Shown piece by piece: positions 44,302 through 53,584 of a stretch of DNA of 64,000 bases. The first letter of the stretch is position 1. Every line of letters starts with the position of its first letter. A model generated the notes under the pieces. It saw only the letters and a list, made by a program, of their open reading frames with translations, did no database searches and had not been told where the DNA came from. The stretch is from JBBQWZ01 sp043788745 (GTDB lineage: Bacteria > Acidobacteriota > Terriglobia > Bryobacterales > Bryobacteraceae), in assembly GCA_043788745.1 (NCBI GenBank), contig JAYVTO010000003.1, positions 1 through 64,000 on the forward strand. The letters are read 5' to 3'. Both the position numbers and the translations under genes were made by a program.

Positions 44302-45615
44302 TTAGCGCGCGACTGATTCCTGAATCTTGCCCGTTGCGGTCGCCAATTCGATGCGCGCGAGGTTATGGTTGTAGATCGCCGCGATCTGGTTATCGCGGGC
44401 GCGTTGCAGGCGCGTTTGCGCGTCTGTGATTTCAAGGCTCGACGCCCCACCGCCTTCGTAGCGGCGCTGCGCCTGTGCCAGTTCGGTGGTTGCCAATTGC
44501 AGGCCTTCTTTCGCAACATCCACCTGACCTTCGGCCGAGAGCAGGCTGCCGATTGCGAGGCGGACGTCGAGTTCCACTTGCTCGCGCGCATCCCGCGTCC
44601 GAATTTGCTCCTGCCTAAGTTGCGAGAAGCTCTCCGCACGCCGCGCATCGCGGCGTCCGCCATCGAATACCGGTAACTTCACTGCCATGCCATAGGTGTG
44701 TGTCGGATGATTGCTGGCCGCGCTGGCGCCGATGGTTCCGTAGTCGGCAAAGAACCCCACCGACGGAAGCCGCTCAAACTTTGTGGCGTCGTAGTTCAGC
44801 CGTGCGGTTTCTTCGCGTTTCGCTTGGGCATCGAGCACCGGACGCGTGGCACGCGCGGTTTCGAGCGCCTTCCCCATCTCGCTTCGATCAAAGGGCTTGT
44901 AGATCATTTTGTCGCTCAGTTGAAGGACCACATCCAGATTCAAGCCCATCGCCCTGCCCAAACGCAACAGCGCACGATCCGCATCGCTTCGCGTAACGAA
45001 TAAGCGCTGCTTATCGTTTGCAAGCTGGACCTGTGCGCGCGTCACTTCGATGGCAGTGCCACTGCCCGCATCCTTCTTCGACTTGGCAAGCCGGAGTAGC
45101 CGTTCGGAGAGTTCGACATTCGACTTTTGCGTTTCGTAGGAAGCTTCCGTCCGCAACGCGGCAAGGTATGCGCGCGCTACGGTGTCCGCGACTTCATCAC
45201 GCGCCACTTGGTTGTCTGCTTTCGCCGCTTCGATTCCCAGGCGTCCAGCTTGAAATCGGCGGATTGCCGCGAAATCGAAGACCGATTGCGTCAGATTGCC
45301 GCGGATATCGAACACTGAGAATGGTCCGACGATCGGATTGAATGCGAACCCCGGAACCGACGGAAAAGTGATGCCGACCGCACCGAGATTCACGGTCTGA
45401 TCTCGATATGCTAGAGCGCCATCGACGTTGGGTAGAAGCGCCGCGCGCGACTGCTTGGCACGGGCGTTTGCGGCCTGAATGGTTTCCGCCGCAAGTTGCG
45501 CGCGCGTCGCGCCTTCCGGTGCCAGCGCGATCTCAACGGCCCTTTGCAAACTCAACTGCAGTGTTTCCGCACCCAAGGCGGTACCGACGGCCAAAAGTAG
45601 AATCAACAATCGCAT
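44302..45615 (-). CDS. TolC-family outer membrane efflux protein
   Basis: 437 residues with a signal peptide (about 1-15, MRLLILLLAVGTALG). Two repeats of the OEP domain with long helices, for example RAVEIALAPEGATRAQLAAETIQAANARAKQSRAALLPNVDGALAYRDQ and ARLNYDATKFERLPSVGFFADYGTIG. It forms the trimeric channel through the outer membrane for the exporter encoded downstream and is the first structural gene after the TetR regulator. Confidence 0.92.
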   Translation of the reverse strand: MRLLILLLAVGTALGAETLQLSLQRAVEIALAPEGATRAQLAAETIQAANARAKQSRAALLPNVDGALAYRDQTVNLGAVGITFPSVPGFAFNPIVGPFSVFDIRGNLTQSVFDFAAIRRFQAGRLGIEAAKADNQVARDEVADTVARAYLAALRTEASYETQKSNVELSERLLRLAKSKKDAGSGTAIEVTRAQVQLANDKQRLFVTRSDADRALLRLGRAMGLNLDVVLQLSDKMIYKPFDRSEMGKALETARATRPVLDAQAKREETARLNYDATKFERLPSVGFFADYGTIGASAASNHPTHTYGMAVKLPVFDGGRRDARRAESFSQLRQEQIRTRDAREQVELDVRLAIGSLLSAEGQVDVAKEGLQLATTELAQAQRRYEGGGASSLEITDAQTRLQRARDNQIAAIYNHNLARIELATATGKIQESVAR

Positions 45616-45630
45616 AATAAACTCGACCTC

Positions 45631-46269
45631 CTAGCGCGGCGCGGGCGCACGCAAGCCAGCCGCAACAAACGCGGTCATCCGTTTCGACAACGCGTCCGTA
45701 TCCGAGAGATCGCAAACGCCGCCAGTCATCGTTGGCAGCACGCGCGACCACGCGATGATGTGCGAAACAACACCGGCCATGAAGTGCAGACGCCAAACTA
45801 ACTCCTGATGCGGGACGCCGGGCAGCGTCTTGCCGAGCGCGTCCAGAAACCGGACTGCCATCCCGGCAAGATGGGTCTTAAAAACGTGATTCAGAAAATC
45901 GTTCGGAGCGGACAGCATCCGCCCCATCATCGGCCGCAAAAACTCGTCGCGGTCGCCGGCTTCGAGCAAGGGGATCAGAAATGCTTCGGCAACTCGCTCC
46001 GGCGTCAGCCCATCGGGCGATGCCTCAAACTCATCGAGCATGCGCAACCGGCGCTCAGTGATTGGCGTGATCCTCCGCGAGACAACCGCCGAGATGAGAG
46101 ATTCGCGCGACTGGAAGTGATAGTTCACGGCCGCAAGATTCACGCCGGCTTCCTTTGTAATGTCGCGCAGGGATGTGCCGTCCACGCCGCTCTGGCCGAA
46201 AAGGCGCTCGGCGGCGTCCAGGATTCGCGTTTTGGTGTCCACTTTAAGCGGATTAAACGACTGTTCCAT
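45631..46269 (-). CDS. TetR/AcrR-family regulator of the exporter operon (CecR-like)
   Basis: 212 residues. N-terminal HTH: TKTRILDAAERLFGQSGVDGTSLRDITKEAGVNLAAVNYHFQSRESLISAVVSRR. The C-terminal domain (FLIPLLEAGDRDEFLRPMMGRMLSAPNDF ... HFMAGVVSHIIAW) resembles the CecR/YbiH group that regulates ybhGFSR. It heads the operon, 16 bp before the TolC gene, and an inverted repeat immediately upstream is a probable operator, so the operon is likely autorepressed until an effector binds. Confidence 0.9.
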   Translation of the reverse strand: MEQSFNPLKVDTKTRILDAAERLFGQSGVDGTSLRDITKEAGVNLAAVNYHFQSRESLISAVVSRRITPITERRLRMLDEFEASPDGLTPERVAEAFLIPLLEAGDRDEFLRPMMGRMLSAPNDFLNHVFKTHLAGMAVRFLDALGKTLPGVPHQELVWRLHFMAGVVSHIIAWSRVLPTMTGGVCDLSDTDALSKRMTAFVAAGLRAPAPR

Positions 46270-46275
46270 ACGAAC

Positions 46276-46302
46276 GTTTTAATTGTACGTTTAACTTAAA
46301 AC
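46276..46302 (-). promoter_or_regulatory. candidate TetR operator
   Basis: GTTTTAA (46276-46282) and TTAAAAC (46296-46302) form a perfect 7-bp inverted repeat with 13 bases between, directly upstream of the TetR start at 46269. ACGTTT also occurs twice within it. Location and symmetry fit an autoregulatory operator. Confidence 0.45.
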
Positions 46303-46368
46303 AGATGTCAATGTATTTTCTGGAGGGAGGCACAAGTCGTTTCTTATCAAGCATGGTAATCTAAATCC

Positions 46369-46656
46369 ATGATTTCTACCATCGACAAACTAGGGAGAAT
46401 CGTCATTCCAAAAGCGGTTCGGGACGAGGCTGGCTGGCAAGCTGGCACCCCTTTGGGGTTGCGGTATCGATACGGAGTGTTAGAGATCTCCGCCATCCCT
46501 TCCGCGGTTGAGGATTCGAAGTTCGAGAAGCGGGGCACGGTCTGGGTTTCGGTTGCGGCCGTCGAAACGACACCGCTCGAGGCCGCAACGGTCGAAGCCT
46601 TGATCGAGGGCGTGCGAGAATCGGCAGTTCGGGAATTGGCGGGCGGCGAGCGATGA
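46369..46656 (+). CDS. vapB: AbrB/SpoVT-type antitoxin (VapB-like)
   Basis: 95 residues. MISTIDKLGRIVIPKAVRDEAGWQAGTPLGLRYRYG is the AbrB swapped-hairpin fold; D-K-x-G-R-I-V-I-P is its signature. The C-terminal half contains the toxin-neutralising region. The stop overlaps the start of the PIN-domain gene by four bases (ATGA), so the pair is a standard VapBC module. Confidence 0.85.
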   Translation: MISTIDKLGRIVIPKAVRDEAGWQAGTPLGLRYRYGVLEISAIPSAVEDSKFEKRGTVWVSVAAVETTPLEAATVEALIEGVRESAVRELAGGER

Positions 46657-47081
46657 AGTACGGGATGGACACCAGCGCGCTGGTGCCACTTTTGCTGGCG
46701 GCCCACCCGCTGCATGAACGTACGTTGGCGGCAAAGGCTGGTTGCGATCGCGAGAACGGAGAGTTGATCCTGACGGGGCACGCACTGTTCGAGTGTTATT
46801 CGGTACTGACTCGCCTGCCCAAGCCGCATGGTATTGCTCCGCAAAAGGCTGAGGAACTGCTGCGGCTGAACTTCTCGACTAGCCGGATCGTCTCGATGAC
46901 GCGCGACACGGTGTGGTCGACGATCCGGCATCGGGTGAGCCATGGGCAGTGGGGTCCGCGAGTTTTCGATTCGGTAGTCGCGCTGCTCACGCTCGAAGCG
47001 GGAGCGACCGTGCTGATCAGTTGGAATACGCGTCATCTGCTCGACGCGGCGCCTTCGGGACTGGAGGTCCGCGAACCATGA
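46653..47081 (+). CDS. vapC: PIN-domain toxin VapC
   Basis: 142 residues. MKYGMDTSALVPLLLAAHPLHE carries the first catalytic Asp, LTGHALFECYSVLTRLP the Glu, and RVFDSVVALLTLEAGATVLISWNTRHLLD the Asp pair region, though the usual C-terminal Asp-x-D/N is WNTRH. Ribonuclease activity is likely but one acid may be replaced by Asn. The stop overlaps the start of the phosphate acetyltransferase gene, so the toxin and the metabolic gene share one message. Confidence 0.82.
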   Translation: MKYGMDTSALVPLLLAAHPLHERTLAAKAGCDRENGELILTGHALFECYSVLTRLPKPHGIAPQKAEELLRLNFSTSRIVSMTRDTVWSTIRHRVSHGQWGPRVFDSVVALLTLEAGATVLISWNTRHLLDAAPSGLEVREP

Positions 47082-48031
47082 CGGAATCCGCCGCGGCGTT
47101 ACTTGACGGCTTTCGCACGCGCCTCAAGTCGCTTGGACGGCGGCCGCGCGTTGTGTTTCCGGAAGGCCACGATCCTCGAATTCAAGAGGCCGCCGCGCGG
47201 CTTGCAGCGGAACACCTGGTGGAACCGATCCTGCTCGAAGGCGAACTCTCGAATCAATACGCGGCGCGCTACTACGAACGGCGGCGCGCGAAGGGCGTAA
47301 CGCAAGACGAGGCCGGGCACCTCGCGCAGCTTCCGCTCAACTACGCCGCGTTGATGGTGGCTGCGGGCGACGCCGATGCGGGCGTCGCCGGGGCCACCAA
47401 CACCACTGCCGACACCGTCCGCGCCGGGTTGCAGTGTATCGGCCCCAAAGCAGGCGTCGATACCGTATCGAGCCACTTCCTGATGTGCGTGCGCGACCGG
47501 CAGTTCGGCGAGCAGGGCGTGCTCGCGTTCGCAGACGGCGGCATCGTAATGGATCCGAACGCTTCGCAGCTAGCCGATATCGCGATCGCAACGGCGCAGA
47601 GTGTGCGCGCGCTGCTCGGCATTACGCCGAAAGTCGCACTGCTCAGCTTCTCGACGAAGGGCAGCGCGCGGCATCCGTCGCTCGATAAGATTGCGGAGGC
47701 CCTTCGTCTCGTGCGCGAGCGGGTACCGAATCTCCGTGTCGACGGCGAACTGCAAGCCGATGCCGCACTCATCGAAAGCGTCGGCGTGTCGAAGGCACCA
47801 GACTCCGCGGTCGCGGGACGGGCAAACACACTCATTTTCCCCGATCTCGCGGCGGCGAACATCGCGTACAAATTGGTGGAACGCCTCGGAGGCGCATCGG
47901 CGTTCGGGCCCTTGCTGCAAGGCCTCGCGCGTCCGTTTCACGATTTGTCGCGCGGCTGTTCCGCGGACGACGTGTACGCCGTTGCGCTGATCGCTGCGCT
48001 GCAGTCCACAGTCGGACAGGACCCAAACTGA
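47078..48031 (+). CDS. pta: phosphate acetyltransferase/butyryltransferase
   Basis: About 317 residues from ATG at 47078, which overlaps the VapC stop by four bases. The PTA_PTB fold is seen from RRPRVVFPEGHDPRIQEAA, MVAAGDADAGVAGATNTTADTVRAGLQ, FADGGIVMDPNASQLADIA, VALLSFSTKGSARHPSLDKI and VAGRANTLIFPDLAAANIAYKLVERLGG. It interconverts acetyl-CoA and acetyl-phosphate (or the butyryl equivalents). No acetate kinase is next to it; a deacetylase gene follows, which may link it to protein acetylation. Confidence 0.9.
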   Translation: MTESAAALLDGFRTRLKSLGRRPRVVFPEGHDPRIQEAAARLAAEHLVEPILLEGELSNQYAARYYERRRAKGVTQDEAGHLAQLPLNYAALMVAAGDADAGVAGATNTTADTVRAGLQCIGPKAGVDTVSSHFLMCVRDRQFGEQGVLAFADGGIVMDPNASQLADIAIATAQSVRALLGITPKVALLSFSTKGSARHPSLDKIAEALRLVRERVPNLRVDGELQADAALIESVGVSKAPDSAVAGRANTLIFPDLAAANIAYKLVERLGGASAFGPLLQGLARPFHDLSRGCSADDVYAVALIAALQSTVGQDPN

Positions 48032-48033
48032 GC

Positions 48034-48942
48034 ATGCTTCCTTTCAAGTTGATCTATCACGACGACTACGACCTTTCGCTCGGCTCGCATGTGTTTCCTT
48101 CCGAGAAATACAGGTTGATCCGCGATCGTTTGCTATCGGAAGGCTTCGCGACGCCCGACGATTTCCTTCTGCCTGGCCCCGCTGCGGATGAAGATCTTCT
48201 GCTCGTGCACGACCGCCGCTGGGTGACGCGTCTGCGGCAAGGCACGCTCGACTACTACGAGTTATTGCGGCTGGAGATTCCGTACTCGCAGAAGATGGTC
48301 GACGCATTCTGGCTTGCTGCGGGAGGTACGATTCTCACCGCGCGAGAAGCGCTCCGGACCGGGTTTGCGTGCAACATCGGCGGCGGATTCCACCACGCGT
48401 ACCCGGCGCACGGTGAAGGATTCTGCGCAATCCACGACGTCGCGGTGGCCATCAGAAAATTGCAGGCGGAAGGCGCGATCCACAAGGCGATGGTGGTCGA
48501 TGTCGATGTGCATCACGGCAATGGCACGGCGGCGATCTTTGCGCCGGACCCAAGCGTCTACACGTTGTCGCTTCATCAACTCCACAACTATCCTGTCGAG
48601 AAACCCCCATCTACTGTGGACATCCACCTTCAGGATGGCGTCGAGGACGCCGAGTATTTAGAAAAACTCGAAGGCGCGGTCCGTTGCGGGCTCGACAACG
48701 CGAAGCCGGATCTGCTGCTGTACGTCGCGGGCGCGGATCCGTATAAAGAAGATCAACTGGGTGGTTTGAATCTCACGATTGACGGATTGCGACGGCGCGA
48801 CGAGATTGTGTTTCGCTTGGCGAAAGATCGTGGAGTGCCGGTTGCGTCGACGCTCGCGGGAGGCTACGCGAGGAAGGTGGAAGATACGGTGACGATCCAT
48901 TGCAATACGGCGAAGGCAATGGCGGCGGTGTGCAAAGATTGA
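48034..48942 (+). CDS. histone deacetylase-family protein
   Basis: 302 residues, starting two bases after pta. Zn-dependent deacetylase motifs in order: GGGFHHAYPAHGEGFC (catalytic His pair), VVDVDVHHGNGTA (metal ligands Asp and His), AGADPYKEDQLGGL (second metal Asp) and GGYARKVEDTV. Related AcuC-like or acetylpolyamine amidohydrolases remove acetyl groups from lysine or polyamines. Being co-transcribed with pta suggests regulation of acetyl-CoA synthesis or reversal of acetyl-phosphate-driven acetylation; this is inference. Confidence 0.9.
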   Translation: MLPFKLIYHDDYDLSLGSHVFPSEKYRLIRDRLLSEGFATPDDFLLPGPAADEDLLLVHDRRWVTRLRQGTLDYYELLRLEIPYSQKMVDAFWLAAGGTILTAREALRTGFACNIGGGFHHAYPAHGEGFCAIHDVAVAIRKLQAEGAIHKAMVVDVDVHHGNGTAAIFAPDPSVYTLSLHQLHNYPVEKPPSTVDIHLQDGVEDAEYLEKLEGAVRCGLDNAKPDLLLYVAGADPYKEDQLGGLNLTIDGLRRRDEIVFRLAKDRGVPVASTLAGGYARKVEDTVTIHCNTAKAMAAVCKD

Positions 48943-48968
48943 AATAAGCTGGAAACAAATCTGCGGCT

Positions 48969-49529
48969 ATGAACACTTTCTTTGAGGAACGCGTGGACCT
49001 AATTGTCGACTCAGCCAAGCGTTTGGCGACCGCCTTTGAGCAGGCGGGGATCGCCTATCAGATAGTAGGCGGCTTGGCGACGTACGTCTACGTAGATCAG
49101 CTGAGCCCTATAGACGCACGCCTTACGCGCGATGTCGACGTGGCCGTTCGTCGCGCGGACCTTGCGCGCATCGAGAAAGCGATCGCGCCTTTTGGCTTTG
49201 TATACCGTCACGTGGCGGGTGTCGACACGCTCGTCGACGCGAAGGAGCCGAAGGCAAGAAACGCAATCCATCTGGTTTTCGCGGCGGAGAAAGTCCGGCC
49301 CGAATACCTTGCTCCAATCCCTGAGATTCTGCATCCCTACCGAAGTCCGCAAGGCTTCTTGATCGCGCCAGTTGTCGACCTTGTCACGATGAAGCTGACA
49401 AGTTTCCGACTCAAAGACCAAGTTCACGTGCAGGATTTAGACAAAGTCGGACTGATCACGCCGGAGGTGGAAGCCACGCTGTCGCCCGAATTCAAAGCCC
49501 GCTTGGCGCAAGTTCGCGCGACGCCGTAG
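48969..49529 (+). CDS. nucleotidyltransferase-fold protein
   Basis: 186 residues. GIAYQIVGGLATYVYVDQ and LTRDVDVAVRRADLARIEKAI match the NTase signature G-G-x-A ... D-x-D of AbiEii/DUF6036-like proteins. The sequence ends in a short helical tail. AbiEii-type NTases often work as toxins with a small AbiEi-like partner; none is recognised here, so this may be a solitary or housekeeping member. It follows the deacetylase gene by 26 bp. Confidence 0.7.
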   Translation: MNTFFEERVDLIVDSAKRLATAFEQAGIAYQIVGGLATYVYVDQLSPIDARLTRDVDVAVRRADLARIEKAIAPFGFVYRHVAGVDTLVDAKEPKARNAIHLVFAAEKVRPEYLAPIPEILHPYRSPQGFLIAPVVDLVTMKLTSFRLKDQVHVQDLDKVGLITPEVEATLSPEFKARLAQVRATP

Positions 49530-49531
49530 AG

Positions 49532-50536
49532 CTATCGCGCCGCCGTCAGCGCCGGACCACGAGGCGCCTTCTCAAGCATCTCGTCTTCGAACGTGTAATC
49601 CGGCTCCGGCCATGCGCGATGGCGCAGGTACCACTTGTAGGTTTCCTTCAATCCGCTCGCGAAATCGATCGGCTTGAACTTCAGAATGCGCTGCGCTTTC
49701 GCCGTGATCTGCGTGATCGGCGGCATGTCGTAATATTCGGCGAAGTACAGCTTCGGGCCCATCGGATGGCCGCCCGCGCGCAGCATCCGCTCACGCGGAA
49801 CGCGTACGAAGTTGACCTTTTTGCCGCACGCCACGCCGAACGCTTCGACGGCCTCGGCCTGCGACAGCGGCCGCGAATTCGCAATGTTGAACGCGTGACC
49901 GACTGCGGCCTGCTCGTCCAAAACCTTCAGCATCGCCGAAACCAAGTCGCGCACGAATATGAACTGCATCAAGCGGCGGCCGTCTCCCGGCAGGACGATC
50001 GGACGGCCCGCACGCAACCGATCCCAGAAGAACGCTTCGCGATAAAACGGATTGCCGGGACCGTAGATGAATGGAGGCCGCAACGTCACCAGCGGAAGCC
50101 CGCCGCGATGATGCAGGCGGAACAGCGCTCGCTCGCTCATCGCTTTGTTGCGGACGTAAAGATCCGGCGCGTCATCGGGGGCGAGCGCGTCGCCCTCGTG
50201 ATGATTCAGGCCATCGCCGTACGCCGCGACGCTCGACATATAGACGTAGCGATGCAGCTTGGTCGGCAGCGCGCGAACCGTGGCTTCGACGTTCGCCGAA
50301 GTCGTGCCGCGCTCCCAATCATAGGCGTTGTCGTAGACAACGTCGAAGCTCTTGCCCGCCAGCGCCGTCTTCAGTGCCGCCGCGTCGTTGCGGTCGGCCT
50401 GCAGGTTCTTCACTTTTCGGCCGAGGTCGTGCTTCGGCTTCCGGTGCAACACCGTCACGTCGTGGCCGGCTTTCAGGAGTTCTTGAACGAGCTGACGGCC
50501 GATGAACAGCGTACCGCCAATCACTAAGCAATTCAT
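49532..50536 (-). CDS. NAD-dependent epimerase/dehydratase
   Basis: 334 residues of the extended SDR type: N-terminal MNCLVIGGTLFIGRQLVQELLKAGHDVTVLHR (Gly-rich NAD loop), DVVYDNAYDW, SSVAAYGDG and the YVRNK catalytic Tyr-x-x-x-Lys. C-terminal region GPGNPFYREAFFWDRLRAGRPIVLPGDGRRLMQFIFVRDLVSAML binds the sugar nucleotide. It follows the inositol-phosphate synthase gene by 13 bp and is probably co-transcribed. The substrate is unknown. Confidence 0.87.
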   Translation of the reverse strand: MNCLVIGGTLFIGRQLVQELLKAGHDVTVLHRKPKHDLGRKVKNLQADRNDAAALKTALAGKSFDVVYDNAYDWERGTTSANVEATVRALPTKLHRYVYMSSVAAYGDGLNHHEGDALAPDDAPDLYVRNKAMSERALFRLHHRGGLPLVTLRPPFIYGPGNPFYREAFFWDRLRAGRPIVLPGDGRRLMQFIFVRDLVSAMLKVLDEQAAVGHAFNIANSRPLSQAEAVEAFGVACGKKVNFVRVPRERMLRAGGHPMGPKLYFAEYYDMPPITQITAKAQRILKFKPIDFASGLKETYKWYLRHRAWPEPDYTFEDEMLEKAPRGPALTAAR

Positions 50537-50549
50537 GCGTGTTGTAGGA

Positions 50550-51869
<1,320 letters not shown>

Positions 51870-52033
51870 AATGACCGAACTCCTGTACCCCGTTCCGGGG
51901 CGAATGACGAGCAACTTCGGATCTTCGAGCTCACGCCGCCGCAAGGCGGACACCTCGTCATCTTTCCCGCCATTTTTGGCGGAGATCGGGTCGAAGGCGA
52001 GCCGAACCTTCTACCTTGTTATACTACCATTTC

Positions 52034-52822
52034 ATGGTGCAACGCGCGACCGCCACGCTGTCCGCAGTCCTTGTGGACGATGAACAGTTGGCGCGCGAAG
52101 AGCTGGCGTTTCTCCTCAAGGACTTCCCCGAAATCGAGATCGTTGCCACGGGTTCGAACGGCCTGGAGGCCGTCAAACTCATTGAAGACATTGAGCCCGA
52201 CGTCGTCTTTCTCGACGTCCAGATGCCCGGCCTCGACGGCATCGGTGTCATTCGTAAGCTGCGCGAAAAAGACGTCCCGCTGCCGCACTTTATCCTCGCG
52301 ACTGCCTTCGAGCAGTACGCCGTCGAAGCCTTCCGTTTGGAGGCACTCGACTACCTGCTGAAGCCCGTTGATTCCGAGCGCCTCGCGGTCGCGATCGAAC
52401 GCGCCCAGCGCATCGTCGCCCAGAAAAACAAAGCCGCAGCGGCTGCCGAACAGCAAGCGCAGCCAGGCGCCAAGCCAGGCTCGCAACGCACCAAACTGCT
52501 GGTGAAAAGCGGCAGCCGCAACTTCATCATCGACGCGCAGGATCTGGTCTACGCCACTATCGACGACGGCCTGATTACGGTCGTCGCGGCTACCGTCGAA
52601 GGCCAATCGAATTATCGGACGATTGAAGAGCTGCAATCGAACCTCGACCCCGAGACGTTTTGGCGTGTCCATCGTTCGTACCTCGTCAATATCCATCGCA
52701 TCCGCGAAGTCATTCCCTGGTTCAAGTCCAGTTTTCAACTCCGGATGGACGACAAGAAACAAACCGAAATTCCCGTCAGCCGCGTCCAAACGAAGCGGCT
52801 GAGAACACTGTTTAAACTTTAG
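52034..52822 (+). CDS. LytTR-family response regulator
   Basis: 262 residues. Receiver domain 11-125: VLVDDEQLAREEL (acidic pocket), VVFLDVQMPGLDG (phosphorylated Asp), ATAFEQYAVEAF, YLLKPVD (Lys). Linker with Ala/Gln-rich stretch (KNKAAAAAEQQAQPGAKPG) and a LytTR DNA-binding domain (RTKLLVKSGSRNFIIDAQDLVYATIDDGLITV ... ETFWRVHRSYLVNIHRI). The start at 52034 lies only nine bases after a TATACT box (52020-52025), so the mRNA may have a very short leader. No histidine kinase gene is adjacent. The esterase gene follows after 20 bp. Confidence 0.9.
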   Translation: MVQRATATLSAVLVDDEQLAREELAFLLKDFPEIEIVATGSNGLEAVKLIEDIEPDVVFLDVQMPGLDGIGVIRKLREKDVPLPHFILATAFEQYAVEAFRLEALDYLLKPVDSERLAVAIERAQRIVAQKNKAAAAAEQQAQPGAKPGSQRTKLLVKSGSRNFIIDAQDLVYATIDDGLITVVAATVEGQSNYRTIEELQSNLDPETFWRVHRSYLVNIHRIREVIPWFKSSFQLRMDDKKQTEIPVSRVQTKRLRTLFKL

Positions 52823-52842
52823 AAAAGGCAATTACCGAATTC

Positions 52843-53553
52843 ATGAATCGCGAATATCACAAGTGGCATAGCCCACGACTCAACCGGGACATGGAACTGC
52901 TCGTGTTCGGCCACGGCGGAACTCCAATGGTTGTGTTCCCGACTTCGATGGGCCGCTTCTACGATTACGAAGCGCGACAGATGATCGCGACGATCGGACA
53001 CAAGTACGAGTCCGGCCAGATCCAGGCGTTTTGCGTCGACAGCGTCGACTCCGAGAGCTGGTACAACAAGGCCGTACAACCGTCCGAGCGCGCGCCGCGG
53101 CACATTCAATATGACCAGTATCTGGTGGAAGAAGTAGTTCCGTTTATCAAGTCGCGCAACGCGGCGCCGCAAGTTTCCGTCACGGGCTGCAGCTTCGGCG
53201 GATATCACTCCGTCAACTTCGCCCTCCGCCATCCGGATCTGGTTTCCGCCTGTGTCAGCATGGGCGGCGCGTTTGACGTGCATCAGTTCTTGAACGGCTA
53301 CTTCGACGACAATTGCTACTTCAATTGCCCGCCGGCTTTTCTGCCCAATCTTAACGATCCGTTCTATCTCGACAAGTACAAGCAGATGAAAATGGTGCTC
53401 GCAACGGGCGAGACAGACATCTGCCTCGACGAGAATCTTCGCCTTGCAAACATCATGGCGAGCCGCGGAATTCCGCACTGGCTCGACGTCTGGGGCAACG
53501 GCGCTGGCCACGATTGGCCGTGGTGGGAGCAGATGACGCAGAAGTATTTCTAG
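52843..53553 (+). CDS. alpha/beta hydrolase (esterase D/PHB depolymerase-like)
   Basis: 236 residues with no signal peptide. The nucleophile elbow VTGCSFGGYHSVNFALRHP is G-C-S-F-G-G, His is in the WGNGAGHDWPWW end, and the acid is in TGETDICLDENLRLANIM. The opening MNREYHKWHSPRLNRDMELLVFGHGGTPMVVFPTSMG resembles the esterase D/trehalose-mycolyltransferase-like family. Cytoplasmic. It is the first enzyme of the ligase cluster. Confidence 0.83.
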   Translation: MNREYHKWHSPRLNRDMELLVFGHGGTPMVVFPTSMGRFYDYEARQMIATIGHKYESGQIQAFCVDSVDSESWYNKAVQPSERAPRHIQYDQYLVEEVVPFIKSRNAAPQVSVTGCSFGGYHSVNFALRHPDLVSACVSMGGAFDVHQFLNGYFDDNCYFNCPPAFLPNLNDPFYLDKYKQMKMVLATGETDICLDENLRLANIMASRGIPHWLDVWGNGAGHDWPWWEQMTQKYF

Positions 53554-53584
53554 CGGCTACGTAGGCTCAGTACCGGAGGAACTT

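Noticed and set aside
51870..51953. longer GTG start for the inositol-phosphate synthase
   Set aside because: The added 28 residues are not like the family and the TTG at 51869 has a better-placed ribosome binding site.
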